A stretch of DNA of 33,077 nucleotides, taken from Rhodobacteraceae bacterium REDSEA-S34_B6. Lineage in GTDB: Bacteria > Pseudomonadota > Alphaproteobacteria > Rhodobacterales > Rhodobacteraceae. The stretch is taken from positions 1-33,077 of the forward strand of contig LUQC01000020.1 in assembly GCA_001627925.1 (NCBI GenBank). Reading direction: 5' to 3'. The stretch's first letter is position 1, and each line of letters begins with the position of its first letter. The position numbers and the translations under genes were made by a program. A model generated the notes under the pieces. That model saw only the letters and a list, made by a program, of their open reading frames with translations, made no database searches and had not been told where the DNA came from. This document shows positions 18,001-27,418 of the stretch, piece after piece.

Positions 18001-18603
18001 TTATCCAATCGGATTTCTTGATTTTTCATTCTCAAAGTTGAGTATATGTTTTTTAATTGGAAGTCCCCAATGATATCCGCCTAAACCCCCAGATTTTTGT
18101 ATCACCCTATGACAGGGTATTAGGAAGCTTATTGGATTACGGCCAATTGCCGTTGCGACAGCACGAATGGAAGATGGTTTATTAATTGCGGTTGCCACCT
18201 CTGAGTAAGTTACAACCTGGCCGGCTTGTATTTGAAATAGTGCCTTCCAAACCTTAATCTGAAATGGTGAACCAATAACTTGTAATTGTGTTTTGCCAGA
18301 AAAATCAAATATTGGCGATGAGAGTTTCAATATGAGCTCTTCATTATGAGTAAAGGTCGATTGTGGCCAGCGCTGCATCATATCTCGTAGTGTCTCTTCA
18401 TCGCCTAATTGATCTGCAAATGCTATTCCACATATCCCTTGTTTTGTTCCCATGACTAGAGCTTTGCCGAACGGGCTATTCGTAAATCCGTAGTGAACAA
18501 GAAAATTAGTTGATTGTGATAAAAGGTGGTTAGTATTTTCAGTTTGCCAATTTATGGTGAGATCATATAGTTTTTGGCTCTTTGGTTGAATTTGGCTCAT
18601 CAT
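18001..18603 (-). CDS. ogt: Methylated-DNA-[protein]-cysteine S-methyltransferase
   Basis: A 200-residue suicide DNA-repair protein that takes the methyl group from O6-methylguanine. The acceptor is C164 in the PCHRVI motif; the preceding GSPFQIKVWKALFQIQAGQV block, the RAVATAIGRNPISFLIP DNA-binding part and the following GGLGGYHWGL loop are all present. The N-terminal about 80 residues form the smaller mixed domain (NFLVHYGFTNSPFGKALVM) also found in Ada; there is no AraC-type helix-turn-helix or zinc domain, so this is a stand-alone Ogt form rather than Ada. Start ATG 18603 or 18600 (ATGATG). It is convergent with the decayed fRMsr gene. Confidence 0.93.
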   Translation of the reverse strand: MMSQIQPKSQKLYDLTINWQTENTNHLLSQSTNFLVHYGFTNSPFGKALVMGTKQGICGIAFADQLGDEETLRDMMQRWPQSTFTHNEELILKLSSPIFDFSGKTQLQVIGSPFQIKVWKALFQIQAGQVVTYSEVATAINKPSSIRAVATAIGRNPISFLIPCHRVIQKSGGLGGYHWGLPIKKHILNFENEKSRNPIG

Positions 18604-18927
18604 TATCGGCTATTTTAATTTTTACTCTCCGGCATATTATTAATGCTAACTATTGAAGAAATAAAAGGCAACTTTCGATAATTACAAATATAGGGTCAAT
18701 TAAACGTGTGAAACTCAATGAGAGTTATCTTTATAAGTGAGTCTTATCGCCCAGCTTGCATACTTGAAATGTTTTTCTACCAAGCCCATTTGTCGCTGAA
18801 ACTTTTCCAAGAGTTTCATCCATCTAGACTACATGGTTTGGTATTTTAGAAAAACTATTGAGCTCAGTGAAAAACCTATTGTTATTCAGCCTTGTTCTTT
18901 CTTGGAAATAATTGCAAATGTAAGTAC
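18604..18927. other. 324-bp intergenic region between ogt and nth
   Basis: AT-rich and without a recognisable gene. The only open frame of note runs 18719-18850 on the plus strand (43 codons, beginning MRVIFISESYRP) and resembles no family I know. It has no convincing ribosome binding site. The region must hold the divergent promoters of ogt and nth, but I cannot point to a good -35/-10 pair. No tRNA-like fold or terminator was seen. Confidence 0.5.
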
Positions 18928-19572
18928 ATGAGCAGTCAATTAAATTTTCATGTTTTAAAAGAAATCTTTGAGCGATTTAAAGAAGCGGATCCCGAACCGA
19001 CGGGTGAACTCAATCATACTAATGTGTATACCCTATTGGTTGCGGTTGCATTAAGTGCACAATCTACCGATAAAGGTGTTAACAAAGCTACTGAGAAACT
19101 GTTTAAGGTTATAAGTAGTCCGGAAGACATGATTAAGTTGGGTGAAGACGGTTTAATAGAGTACATAAAGACTATTGGGTTGTATCGTAACAAAGCGAGA
19201 AACGTAATCAAGCTTAGCCAAATTTTGGTCGATCAGTATAATGGTATTGTTCCTAATTCACGCGCTGCTTTAGAGAGCCTACCTGGAGTTGGACGAAAAA
19301 CTGCAAATGTTGTTTTGAATATGTGGTGGAGACACCCTGCTCAGGCTGTTGATACACATATTTTTAGAGTTGGTAACAGAAGTGGTATCGCACCTGGTAA
19401 AGATGTTGATGCAGTGGAGCGAGCAATAGAAGATAATATTCCAGCAGATCTTCAACTGCATGCACATCATTGGTTGATTTTACATGGTAGGTATTTCTGT
19501 AAGGCACGTAAACCTCTTTGTGGAAACTGCATCATAAGGGATTTATGTTTATTCGAGGATAAAAATTTATGA
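18928..19572 (+). CDS. nth: Endonuclease III
   Basis: A 214-residue base-excision repair DNA glycosylase/AP lyase acting on oxidised pyrimidines. The helix-hairpin-helix LPGVGRKTANVVL carries the catalytic lysine K124, the catalytic aspartate is D142 in AVDTHIFRV, and the [4Fe-4S] cluster ligands are C191, C198, C201 and C207 (C-x6-C-x2-C-x5-C). ATG 18928 is chosen because family members start about eight residues before KEIFERF; in-frame upstream codons to 18892 give an unconserved Cys-rich extension. Its TGA overlaps the ATG of the kinase gene (ATGA). Confidence 0.95.
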   Translation: MSSQLNFHVLKEIFERFKEADPEPTGELNHTNVYTLLVAVALSAQSTDKGVNKATEKLFKVISSPEDMIKLGEDGLIEYIKTIGLYRNKARNVIKLSQILVDQYNGIVPNSRAALESLPGVGRKTANVVLNMWWRHPAQAVDTHIFRVGNRSGIAPGKDVDAVERAIEDNIPADLQLHAHHWLILHGRYFCKARKPLCGNCIIRDLCLFEDKNL

Positions 19573-20582
19573 AAAAATATGATGTGGTTGGAATTGGCAA
19601 TGCTGTTGTTGATATAATTTCTCCATGCGATGACAGGTTTCTCGAAAAAATGGGAATTGAAAAGGGCATCATGCAGCTTATCGAAAAAGATCGTTCTGAA
19701 TTTTTGTATAATTCGATGGGCGCACGAACAAATGCCGCGGGAGGCTCGGTAGCGAATACAGTGACTGGTATTAGTTCTCTGGGAGGTAAAACTGCTTTTG
19801 TTGGGCGTGTATGTGATGATGAGCTGGGAAGGTTTTATGCTCAAGCAACCGCGGCATCGGGTACAGATTTTCTCAATCCACCAGTCTCTAATGGCCAGCT
19901 CCCGACCTCGAGGTCAATGATCTTTAATTCGCAAGATGGTGAGCGATCGATGAATACTTATTTAGGTATCTCTGGTGATTTGAGTATTGATGATATACCA
20001 ACAAATTTAGCAAGCAGAGCAGCTTTTGTATTCTTGGAAGGCTATCTTTTTGATAAAAATAAAGGAAAGGAGGCATTTGTAAAGCTTGCGCGAGATACAA
20101 AACTAGCTGGGGGTAAAACAGGAATTGCTATATCGGATCCGTTTTGTGTGGAGAGGCATAGAGGCGATTTTCTAAATCTAATCGAAAATGATCTTGATTT
20201 CGTGATAGGAAATGAGGATGAAATAAAGAGTCTTTTTGAAACCGAGGACTTAGAAAAGGCTCTCAACCAAACAAGCAAAATTTGCGCTTTGGTGGTTTGT
20301 ACAAAAGCTGACAAGGGTGTTACGGCAATTAAAGGTGCTCAAAGGGTTGATGTTGGAGTTAAAAAAATTTCGCCCATTGACACAACTGGTGCAGGTGATC
20401 AATTCGCGGCAGGTTTTCTATATGGTATGGCGTCTAATTGTGATCTAGAAACAAGTTGTAAGATGGGTAATATTGCTGCGGGAGAAGTTATTGGACATAT
20501 TGGTCCAAGGCCAAAGGTTTCAGTAAAGGATCTATTTATTCAGTCTGAACTTATTTCAGGGTTTACTGACGCTGTAGTTTAA
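19569..20582 (+). CDS. PfkB-family sugar/adenosine kinase
   Basis: A 337-residue ribokinase-fold kinase, probably adenosine kinase: GIGNAVVDI at residues 8-16, the substrate-binding AAGGSVANT near 57-64, GKTAFVGRVCDDELG around 73-87 and the catalytic DTTGAGDQF at 271-279 with D277 as the base. Members of this branch in Rhodobacterales are annotated as adenosine kinases, salvaging adenosine to AMP, but PfkB specificity is hard to read from sequence. It is translationally coupled to nth by a 4-bp overlap, an association with no obvious functional logic. Confidence 0.88.
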   Translation: MKKYDVVGIGNAVVDIISPCDDRFLEKMGIEKGIMQLIEKDRSEFLYNSMGARTNAAGGSVANTVTGISSLGGKTAFVGRVCDDELGRFYAQATAASGTDFLNPPVSNGQLPTSRSMIFNSQDGERSMNTYLGISGDLSIDDIPTNLASRAAFVFLEGYLFDKNKGKEAFVKLARDTKLAGGKTGIAISDPFCVERHRGDFLNLIENDLDFVIGNEDEIKSLFETEDLEKALNQTSKICALVVCTKADKGVTAIKGAQRVDVGVKKISPIDTTGAGDQFAAGFLYGMASNCDLETSCKMGNIAAGEVIGHIGPRPKVSVKDLFIQSELISGFTDAVV

Positions 20583-20624
20583 CATTGGGGTACTATTTTT
20601 ATAGAAGTATGAATTGAGAAAGAA

Positions 20625-21005
20625 ATGCCATACAATTATGATGATCAAAATATTTTTGCAAAGATACTACGGGGTGAGATCCCATGTAATAAGGTTCTAG
20701 AAACGGAACACAGCTTAGCGTTTCACGATATTAACCCGGCTGCTCCAAAACATGTTTTAGTAATTCCAAAAGGTTCGTATGTCACTTATGACCATTTTGC
20801 CCAAATTGCTTCTAGTGAGGAAATTACTGACTTCGTCCGAGCAATTGGGAAGGTCTGCAAGATCTTAGAGGTGGAGCCCTCGCAGGGTGGTGGTGGTTTT
20901 AGGGCTATCTCCAATTCAGGTGAAGCGGGTTTGCAAGAAGTTCCACATTTGCATGTACACATTCTGGGTGGGCGAAATTTAGGGCCCATGATATCAAAAA
21001 GCTAA
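20625..21005 (+). CDS. HIT (histidine triad) family protein
   Basis: A 126-residue HINT/PKCI-type nucleotide hydrolase. It starts YDDQNIFAKILRGEIPCNKV, has HDINPAAPKHVLVIPK in the middle and the catalytic triad HLHVHILGG near the C-terminus. Such proteins hydrolyse purine nucleoside phosphoramidates. A GAGAAAG element lies just before the ATG. It sits 42 bp after the kinase gene and may share its transcript; a role in purine nucleotide salvage is only suggested by that neighbour. Confidence 0.93.
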   Translation: MPYNYDDQNIFAKILRGEIPCNKVLETEHSLAFHDINPAAPKHVLVIPKGSYVTYDHFAQIASSEEITDFVRAIGKVCKILEVEPSQGGGGFRAISNSGEAGLQEVPHLHVHILGGRNLGPMISKS

Positions 21006-21058
21006 TAGGTATTAAGTGTAGTATCATTTGTGAGTTTAGACATGAGTAGGATGAAATT

Positions 21059-21244
21059 ATGGTAGTCGATGCACCAGAAACAAGAATAGTTAATACATTT
21101 CGCGTGTCATGTGACGGTGGTGGGGGAGCCCTTGGCCACCCAAAGGTTTGGCTTCAAATTCCAATGGATAAAGGATGGGTAGAGTGCCCTTATTGTGATT
21201 GTAAAATTATTCACTGCGATTTTGAGACTAGATTGAATCAATAG
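21059..21244 (+). CDS. zf-CHCC zinc-finger protein, NDUFS6-like
   Basis: A 61-residue protein of the zf-CHCC domain family, related to the mitochondrial complex I accessory subunit NDUFS6. The FRVSCDGGGGALGHPKVWL stretch gives the first Cys and the His, and ECPYCDCKI supplies the remaining cysteines of the zinc site. In alphaproteobacteria the homologue is associated with NADH dehydrogenase; the gene here is far from any nuo cluster in the visible window. It may also be transcribed with the HIT gene. Confidence 0.9.
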   Translation: MVVDAPETRIVNTFRVSCDGGGGALGHPKVWLQIPMDKGWVECPYCDCKIIHCDFETRLNQ

Positions 21245-21285
21245 ACTTCATGGCTCTTGAATTTGGTTTGAATGGATAAGAGACT

Positions 21286-24087
21286 ATGAAATTTGGTAAA
21301 GGTCATCATCTACATTTGATTGATGGATCTGCATTTATATTTCGTGCATATCATGCACTTCCACCACTTACTCGGTCGTCCGACGGTCTACCTATCGGAG
21401 CAGTCAGTGGCTTTTGTAATATGCTCTTTCGGTATATTCAAAATAATACTGGTGTAGATGCGGCAACTCATGCGGCAGTTATTTTTGATCATTCTGGCAA
21501 AAGTTTTCGTAATGAAATCTACAAGGATTATAAAGCTAACAGGCCTCCTGCTCCTGAAGATCTAGTACCTCAATTTCCGTTAACAAGGGATGCTACAAAC
21601 GCCTTTAATATTTCGTGCAAGGAAGTAGTAGGTTTTGAGGCTGATGATATAATAGCGACGCTTGCTTGTCAGGCTCGGGAGGCTGGAGGTCGTGTAACAA
21701 TCATTAGTTCAGATAAAGATTTGATGCAGCTTGTTGGTGATGGCGTTGAAATGTTCGACGCAATGAAAAATCGGCGAATTAATCGTGATGCTGTAGTTGA
21801 AAAATTTGGAGTTAACCCAGAGCTTGTAGTAGACGTACAAGCATTAGCTGGTGATAGCGTTGACAACGTCCCAGGTGCACCTGGTATTGGAGTAAAAACA
21901 GCAGCTGAGCTAATTAATATATTTGGCACATTAGAAAACCTTCTGGATAATGCACATGAGATAAAACAACCCAAACGAAGAGAAACTTTAATTAACTTCG
22001 CGGATCAAATACGAATTTCAAAGCAGTTAGTGAAATTGGATTGCGCAATGAAGTTAGATTTTGCGATCGATGACCTGGTAGTTTCTCCTCCAAGAATAGA
22101 TGTCTTAGTGGAATTTTTAAAAAAAATGGAGTTTCGTACCATTTTAAAAAGGGTTTCAGAACAGTTTAACGTTGAAATAGCTGAACTTCCACCATCTAAC
22201 AAAAAACTGAATGAAAAAAATGAAGAAAATATTTATGGACCAATAACGACTAAAAACTATGAAACCGTCAGGTCTATTGAAAGATTGAAGCAGTGGATTG
22301 AGGATATTCGCTATCACGGATATGTAGCTTTTGATACTGAGACGACAGGATTGGATGAAACGAAAGCCGAGCTTGTCGGGATATCGCTCTGCATTAAGCC
22401 AGGTTATGCATGTTACATTCCTGTTGGACACAAAGAAGGCGAGCCCGCTGATGGTTTATTTGGTTCAAGTAAACTGTGTGCTAATCAAATTCCTATAGCA
22501 GTAGCGACAGAACTCATAGGACCAGTTTTATCTGATCCAGCGGTTCTAATTGTTGGCCAAAATATAAAATATGATATAAAAATATTATCAAAATATGGCT
22601 TAGCCTTTGAGGCGATTGATGATACAATGCTAATGTCCTATGCACTGCATGGCGGCATTCACCGGCATAGTATGGATACGCTGTCTGAAAAATATTTAGG
22701 TCACACACCAGTTTCTATAAAATCATTGATCGGAACTGGGAAATCAGCAATAACATTTGACTTTGTCCCGATAGATGAAGCTAGTAATTACGCGGCTGAA
22801 GATGCTGACATAACCATCCGATTATGGAAGCTCTTCAAACCTAAGCTTCACTTGTCTAAAGTAACAAAGGTTTATGAAACCCTTGAACGCCCCTTGGTTC
22901 GAGTTCTGTCAGATATGGAGCTTTTGGGTATTAAAGTTGATAGAGACACACTTGTTAGGATGTCAAACTCATTTTCGCAAAAAATGGCTCATTTAGAGGA
23001 AGAAATTTATAGCCTTGCAGGAGAAACGTTCAATGTTGGTAGCCCAAAACAGTTAGGGGAAATCCTATTTGATAAACTTGGATATGCTGGTGGGGCCAAA
23101 GGGAAAACGGGTGCCTATTCTACGGGTGCTGATGTTTTGGCAGATCTTGCTACAGAATATGATTTGCCAAGGAAGGTAATAGACTGGCGACAATTAAGTA
23201 AGTTGAAGTCAACTTATACTGACGCATTACAAGACCACATCAATCCTTCATCTGGCCGTGTTCATACATCATATGTTATAGCTGGGGCTAATACAGGGCG
23301 ACTAGCGTCAGCTGATCCTAACTTACAAAATATACCCATTCGATCCGAAGAGGGACGGCGTATTCGAGAAGCTTTTATCGCAGAAACTGGAAAAGTTCTT
23401 GTAAGTTTAGATTACAGTCAAATTGAGTTGAGGATTCTTGCTCACGTAGCATCTATCGATAGTTTGAAAAAAGCATTTCGTGATGGATTAGATATTCATG
23501 CGATGACGGCGTCAGAAATGTTCAATGTGCCTCTTGATGAAATGACGTCTGAGATCAGAAGGCAGGCTAAGGCAATAAATTTTGGAGTTATTTATGGTAT
23601 ATCTGGATTTGGTTTAGCCCGAAATTTAAGAATCCCACGTTCAGATGCCCAAGCCTTTATAGACAGATACTTTGAGAGATTTCCGGGCATAAAGGAATAT
23701 ATGGACGAAACCATTCGGTTTGCTAAGGAAAAAAATTATGTGGAAACATTGTTTGGAAGAATTATCCATACGCTTGAAATAAATGCAAAAGGTCCAAATG
23801 CTGGCTTTGCTAAGCGTGCAGCTATAAATGCTCCAATCCAAGGAACAGCCGCTGATATTATTCGCAGGGCAATGATACGCATGCCAAATGCAATTTCACA
23901 TCTTAACGCAAAAATGCTTTTGCAAGTTCATGATGAACTTTTGTTTGAGGTAGACCAGGGTGACGTAGAGGCTTTAATTTCTGTAGCTAAATCAATAATG
24001 GAAGAAGCGTCGTATCCAGCGGTTAAATTAGATATTCCTATTCTCGTCGATGCAGGCCATGGCGAGAACTGGGCTCAAGCTCATTAA
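21286..24087 (+). CDS. polA: DNA polymerase I
   Basis: A 933-residue three-domain polymerase for Okazaki fragment processing and repair. The 5'-3' nuclease domain (residues 1 to about 300) has IDGSAFIFRAYHA, EADDIIATLA and GDSVDNVPGAPGIG. The 3'-5' proofreading domain (about 330-520) is intact, with FDTETTGLD near 348, GQNIKYDI and DADITIRLW. The polymerase domain carries motif A DYSQIELR near 708, the O-helix RRQAKAINFGVIYGI near 757 and motif C QVHDELLFEV near 880. Length is normal. It is convergent with the DUF1285 gene, with 4 bp between the stops, and no terminator is visible between them. Confidence 0.97.
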   Translation: MKFGKGHHLHLIDGSAFIFRAYHALPPLTRSSDGLPIGAVSGFCNMLFRYIQNNTGVDAATHAAVIFDHSGKSFRNEIYKDYKANRPPAPEDLVPQFPLTRDATNAFNISCKEVVGFEADDIIATLACQAREAGGRVTIISSDKDLMQLVGDGVEMFDAMKNRRINRDAVVEKFGVNPELVVDVQALAGDSVDNVPGAPGIGVKTAAELINIFGTLENLLDNAHEIKQPKRRETLINFADQIRISKQLVKLDCAMKLDFAIDDLVVSPPRIDVLVEFLKKMEFRTILKRVSEQFNVEIAELPPSNKKLNEKNEENIYGPITTKNYETVRSIERLKQWIEDIRYHGYVAFDTETTGLDETKAELVGISLCIKPGYACYIPVGHKEGEPADGLFGSSKLCANQIPIAVATELIGPVLSDPAVLIVGQNIKYDIKILSKYGLAFEAIDDTMLMSYALHGGIHRHSMDTLSEKYLGHTPVSIKSLIGTGKSAITFDFVPIDEASNYAAEDADITIRLWKLFKPKLHLSKVTKVYETLERPLVRVLSDMELLGIKVDRDTLVRMSNSFSQKMAHLEEEIYSLAGETFNVGSPKQLGEILFDKLGYAGGAKGKTGAYSTGADVLADLATEYDLPRKVIDWRQLSKLKSTYTDALQDHINPSSGRVHTSYVIAGANTGRLASADPNLQNIPIRSEEGRRIREAFIAETGKVLVSLDYSQIELRILAHVASIDSLKKAFRDGLDIHAMTASEMFNVPLDEMTSEIRRQAKAINFGVIYGISGFGLARNLRIPRSDAQAFIDRYFERFPGIKEYMDETIRFAKEKNYVETLFGRIIHTLEINAKGPNAGFAKRAAINAPIQGTAADIIRRAMIRMPNAISHLNAKMLLQVHDELLFEVDQGDVEALISVAKSIMEEASYPAVKLDIPILVDAGHGENWAQAH

Positions 24088-24091
24088 ATAC

Positions 24092-24688
24092 CTAGCTTAA
24101 TTCAGAAGCAAGAATGATGGGAAAGAAATTTTTATTTGAAAATATACCAAACCAGTCTTCTTTATTGTGAGTTTTAATTGAGCAAATTTCGATCAATCTG
24201 TAAAAGCTTTTTCTGTCAATAAGAGCTTCCAGACCAGACCTAATGTGAATATACGGTTTTGGTTCTCCACTGTTTTGATCAATTGTCACGCGCAATGGGT
24301 TCTCATTATTGAGTTTAACCGTATCACCAACATGGGTTTCAAAAATCAATGTTTGATTGTTGCCATTGCCAACAACTGAAAAATCGACTGCTACAAATGG
24401 TGCATCGTCTACTTTAATTCCCACTTTTTCGGCTGGAGTTACCAAAAAGTACTTATCCTCATCTTTTCTTAGGATTGAAGAAAAAAGCTTAACAAGTTCA
24501 AATCTCCCAATAGGACTTCCCAGGTAATACCAAGTGCCATCTCGGGCTATTCGAATATCTAAATTCCCACAAAATGGTGGATCCCAAAGATGTACGGGCG
24601 GATGTCCTTTCTTTGAAACCTTGCGAGCAGCTGATGCAATGCCTTCTGCTGTTGCTATTTCTTTCTGTTTTCTGTTTTCTGATGCCAT
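24092..24688 (-). CDS. DUF1285 domain protein
   Basis: A 198-residue protein matching DUF1285, recognised by HPPVHLWDPPFCGNLDIRIA, DGTWYYLGSPIGR and FLVTPAEKVGIKVDDAPFVA. Members are widespread in alphaproteobacteria; the function is unknown. The N-terminal about 25 residues are charged and no signal peptide is present, so it is probably cytoplasmic. An AGGGAAAAAGG stretch upstream of the ATG may serve as ribosome binding site. It is divergent from glcD. Confidence 0.88.
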   Translation of the reverse strand: MASENRKQKEIATAEGIASAARKVSKKGHPPVHLWDPPFCGNLDIRIARDGTWYYLGSPIGRFELVKLFSSILRKDEDKYFLVTPAEKVGIKVDDAPFVAVDFSVVGNGNNQTLIFETHVGDTVKLNNENPLRVTIDQNSGEPKPYIHIRSGLEALIDRKSFYRLIEICSIKTHNKEDWFGIFSNKNFFPIILASELS

Positions 24689-24726
24689 TATCTATGCCTT
24701 TTTCCCTTAAGAGAAGTAATCTTTTT

Positions 24727-24766
24727 ATTCAGAATTGCACCTAATAATTATGCAAATAATCTGAAT
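24727..24766. promoter_or_regulatory. Inverted repeat between DUF1285 and glcD, candidate operator
   Basis: ATTCAGA at 24727-24733 and TCTGAAT at 24760-24766 are perfect 7-bp inverted arms; a further TTGC/GCAA pair lies inside but is slightly off centre. No T run follows on either strand, so it does not look like a terminator. It lies in the 172-bp divergent gap, about 95 bp before glcD. It could bind a regulator of glycolate use; no regulator gene is adjacent. Confidence 0.3.
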
Positions 24767-24860
24767 CTTAAGAAAGTGGATACAGTAATTTTTTCTTATT
24801 GCTGGTGGATATTGCCAATTTAAAAAAATTGGTTATATAAATTTACCAAAAAGGCTCCAT

Positions 24861-26303
24861 ATGGACATACCCTTAGCAAGTACTTCCAGGATTGAAAAAA
24901 AACCTGAACTCGTCGAAGCTTTAAAAAAAGTTCTGCCCGCATCATCAATAATAGAGGATAAAGCAGAAACTTTAGCCTATGAATGCGATGCGCTAACGGC
25001 CTATCGTTGTCCTCCAATGCTGGTTGTATTGCCAGAGACTACAGCTCAGGTGTCGGAAGTATTGAAACTATGCCATAAAATGAACATTCCAGTTATTCCA
25101 AGGGGTTCTGGCACTTCTTTGGCGGGCGGTGCGATGCCTTCTGCTGATAGCGTAGTTTTGGGGGTCTCTAAAATGAATAGTGTTCTGGAGACAGATTATC
25201 GTGACCGATTTATAAGGGTACAATCGGGCCTAACAAATATAGGGGTAACAAATGCTGTTGAGGATAATGGTTATTTCTATGCGCCCGATCCGTCTAGCCA
25301 ACTGGCATGCGCCATAGCTGGAAACATAGGGATGAATTCTGGAGGCGCTCATTGTCTGAAGTATGGTGTGACGTCTAATAATCTACTTGGGGTTAAGTTA
25401 GTAACTATGGATGGTCAGATTTTGGAAATTGGTGGGGCCGCTTTTGATTCTAATGGTCTTGATCTTTTGTCTGTCGTTTGTGGTTCAGAGGGTCAATTGG
25501 GCATCGTGACAGAGGCAACTTTACGAATATTGCACAAGCCAGAGGGTGCTCTACCTGTTCTGATTGGCTTCAATAGTAACGAAGTAGCCGGTCAATGTGT
25601 TTCAAATATTATTAAAGCGGGTATCTTGCCTGTAGCAATTGAGTTTATGGATAGGCCATGTATTGAGGCCACAGAAACTTTTTCTGGCGCTGGTTACCCA
25701 GACTGTGAGGCCTTACTTATTGTTGAGGTGGAAGGTAGCTTGGACGAAATTGATGAACAGATAGATAAAATTATGGTTATCGCTAAATCACTTGATCCAA
25801 CTGAACTGAGACGAGCAAAAGATGAGGAGCAAGCAAACCGTATTTGGCTTGGGCGAAAGTCAGCTTTTGGGGCAATGGGTCAAATTGCAGATTATATGTG
25901 CCTTGACGGTACAATTCCTGTAAATAAATTGCCTTATGTCTTAAAATGTATAGGAGAAATGAGTAAAACTTACGGCCTCAGTGTTGCAAATGTTTTTCAT
26001 GCAGGTGACGGTAACATGCATCCACTCATCCTTTACGATGCAAATAAGCCTGGCGAATTGACTAAATGTGAAGAATTTGGAGCTGAAATTTTACGGCTCT
26101 GCGTTGAAGTAGGTGGCTGTTTAACAGGTGAACATGGTGTGGGAATAGAAAAACGGGAATTGATGGATTATCAGTTTACGTCCAACGACATTGATGCTCA
26201 ATTACGAATTAAAGATGTTTTCGATTCAAAATGGCTCTTAAACCCTTTAAAAGTTTTTCCGCTACATCATACCGAAGCCCGTAGAATGGCATATAATTTT
26301 TAG
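24861..26303 (+). CDS. glcD: Glycolate oxidase subunit GlcD (FAD-linked)
   Basis: A 480-residue FAD-binding PCMH-type oxidase subunit that converts glycolate to glyoxylate, passing electrons to GlcF and the quinone pool. The FAD-binding half has PPMLVVLPETTAQVSEVLK, IPRGSGTSLAGGAMP and YAPDPSSQLACAIAGNIGMN; the C-terminal half has VANVFHAGDGNMHPLI and GCLTGEHGVGIEKRE. Length and motifs are those of GlcD. It is the first gene of glcDEF, a pathway marine heterotrophs use to consume glycolate excreted by phytoplankton. Confidence 0.95.
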   Translation: MDIPLASTSRIEKKPELVEALKKVLPASSIIEDKAETLAYECDALTAYRCPPMLVVLPETTAQVSEVLKLCHKMNIPVIPRGSGTSLAGGAMPSADSVVLGVSKMNSVLETDYRDRFIRVQSGLTNIGVTNAVEDNGYFYAPDPSSQLACAIAGNIGMNSGGAHCLKYGVTSNNLLGVKLVTMDGQILEIGGAAFDSNGLDLLSVVCGSEGQLGIVTEATLRILHKPEGALPVLIGFNSNEVAGQCVSNIIKAGILPVAIEFMDRPCIEATETFSGAGYPDCEALLIVEVEGSLDEIDEQIDKIMVIAKSLDPTELRRAKDEEQANRIWLGRKSAFGAMGQIADYMCLDGTIPVNKLPYVLKCIGEMSKTYGLSVANVFHAGDGNMHPLILYDANKPGELTKCEEFGAEILRLCVEVGGCLTGEHGVGIEKRELMDYQFTSNDIDAQLRIKDVFDSKWLLNPLKVFPLHHTEARRMAYNF

Positions 26304-26312
26304 AGCGGGCCT

Positions 26313-27416
26313 TTGTTTTTTCCTTCTAGCGAGATTGAAGTTGCAGCAATTTTATCCGAGGCAAAGGAACCATTATCCGTTGCTGGTGGAAATACTCGCG
26401 TATTGGCTCCGTCTGGTTCAAAAATTATTTCGACTTCAAAACTAAGTGGAGTTATTGACTACGAACCCGGTGCTTTAACAATGATAGCAAAAGCTGGTAC
26501 ACCGCTTTCTGAGATACAAAAAACTCTTACTTCCGAGGGTCAATGTTTAGCATTTGATCCCTATAATTGGTCACGGTTTATTAATAAAAAAGGAAGCAGC
26601 ACAATTGGAGGAGTCTTTGCCGCTAACGTCAGTGGCTCAAGTAGATTGCGAGTAGGTGCTGCGAGAGATTTTCTTTTGGGTATCCGGCTCGTTGATGGAT
26701 TAGGGAATATAATTCAAAATGGTGGTCGGGTTATGAAAAATGTAACAGGCTATGATTTGGTTAAACTATTTGCCGGCAGTTGGGGAACTTTAGGGATACT
26801 CACAGAAGTTTCTTTTAAAGTGCTGCCGAAGCCAGAGACAGAAGCTACTATTGTAATACATGGGCTGAATGACCAACTTGCATTAGATGCCATGATTGAT
26901 GCAACCGCAACGCCATTTGATGTCTCTGGGTTAGCTCATATCCCTAAGCAAAAGGAAACAATGATTAGGGTAGAAGGCTTTGAAAATTCTGTAAAATACC
27001 GGGTAGAAAGATTAATGGAAATTGTTAAAAAATACGGAGAAATTCACACCCTTGATGCTGATAAAAGTATGCAAGTCTGGCGTAATATTTCGCTGCTTTC
27101 ATCACTCAAATCTAATAATGATGATCTTTGGAGGCTATCCGTTAAGCCCACCGCAAGTACTCAAATTGTACAAAAAACAAAATTTAATGATTATTTTTAT
27201 GATTGGGGTGGAGGTTTGATTTGGGGACTAGCTTCTCCAAAGCAAGATGTAAGAGAACACGTCCCCGCAGGGTCGGGACATGGAACATGCTTGCAAACAA
27301 AATCAAAGAAAATACCAATGTTCCATCCTTATGATGGTACTATTTCTGGGATAAAGGAAGGAATTAGAAAAAGTTTTGACCCGAAGCAGATCTTAAACCA
27401 GTACTTGGTTATTTAG
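26313..27416 (+). CDS. glcE: Glycolate oxidase subunit GlcE (FAD-binding)
   Basis: A 367-residue FAD-binding subunit of glycolate oxidase. It starts SSEIEVAAILSEAKEPLSVA and GGNTR, has the GVFAANVSGSSRLRVGAARD and GRVMKNVTGYDLVKLFAGSW blocks, GTLGILTEVSFKVLP, and ends FDPKQILNQYLVI, all typical of GlcE. The start is TTG at 26313, 9 bp after the glcD stop, with no ATG or GTG candidate nearby that preserves the N-terminus. The middle part, residues about 190-320, is less conserved, as usual in this family. Confidence 0.92.
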   Translation: MFFPSSEIEVAAILSEAKEPLSVAGGNTRVLAPSGSKIISTSKLSGVIDYEPGALTMIAKAGTPLSEIQKTLTSEGQCLAFDPYNWSRFINKKGSSTIGGVFAANVSGSSRLRVGAARDFLLGIRLVDGLGNIIQNGGRVMKNVTGYDLVKLFAGSWGTLGILTEVSFKVLPKPETEATIVIHGLNDQLALDAMIDATATPFDVSGLAHIPKQKETMIRVEGFENSVKYRVERLMEIVKKYGEIHTLDADKSMQVWRNISLLSSLKSNNDDLWRLSVKPTASTQIVQKTKFNDYFYDWGGGLIWGLASPKQDVREHVPAGSGHGTCLQTKSKKIPMFHPYDGTISGIKEGIRKSFDPKQILNQYLVI

Positions 27417-27418
27417 CT

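Noticed and set aside
18719-18850. 43-codon open frame between ogt and nth
   Set aside because: No ribosome binding site, no recognisable family, and length is within chance for a 324-bp AT-rich gap.
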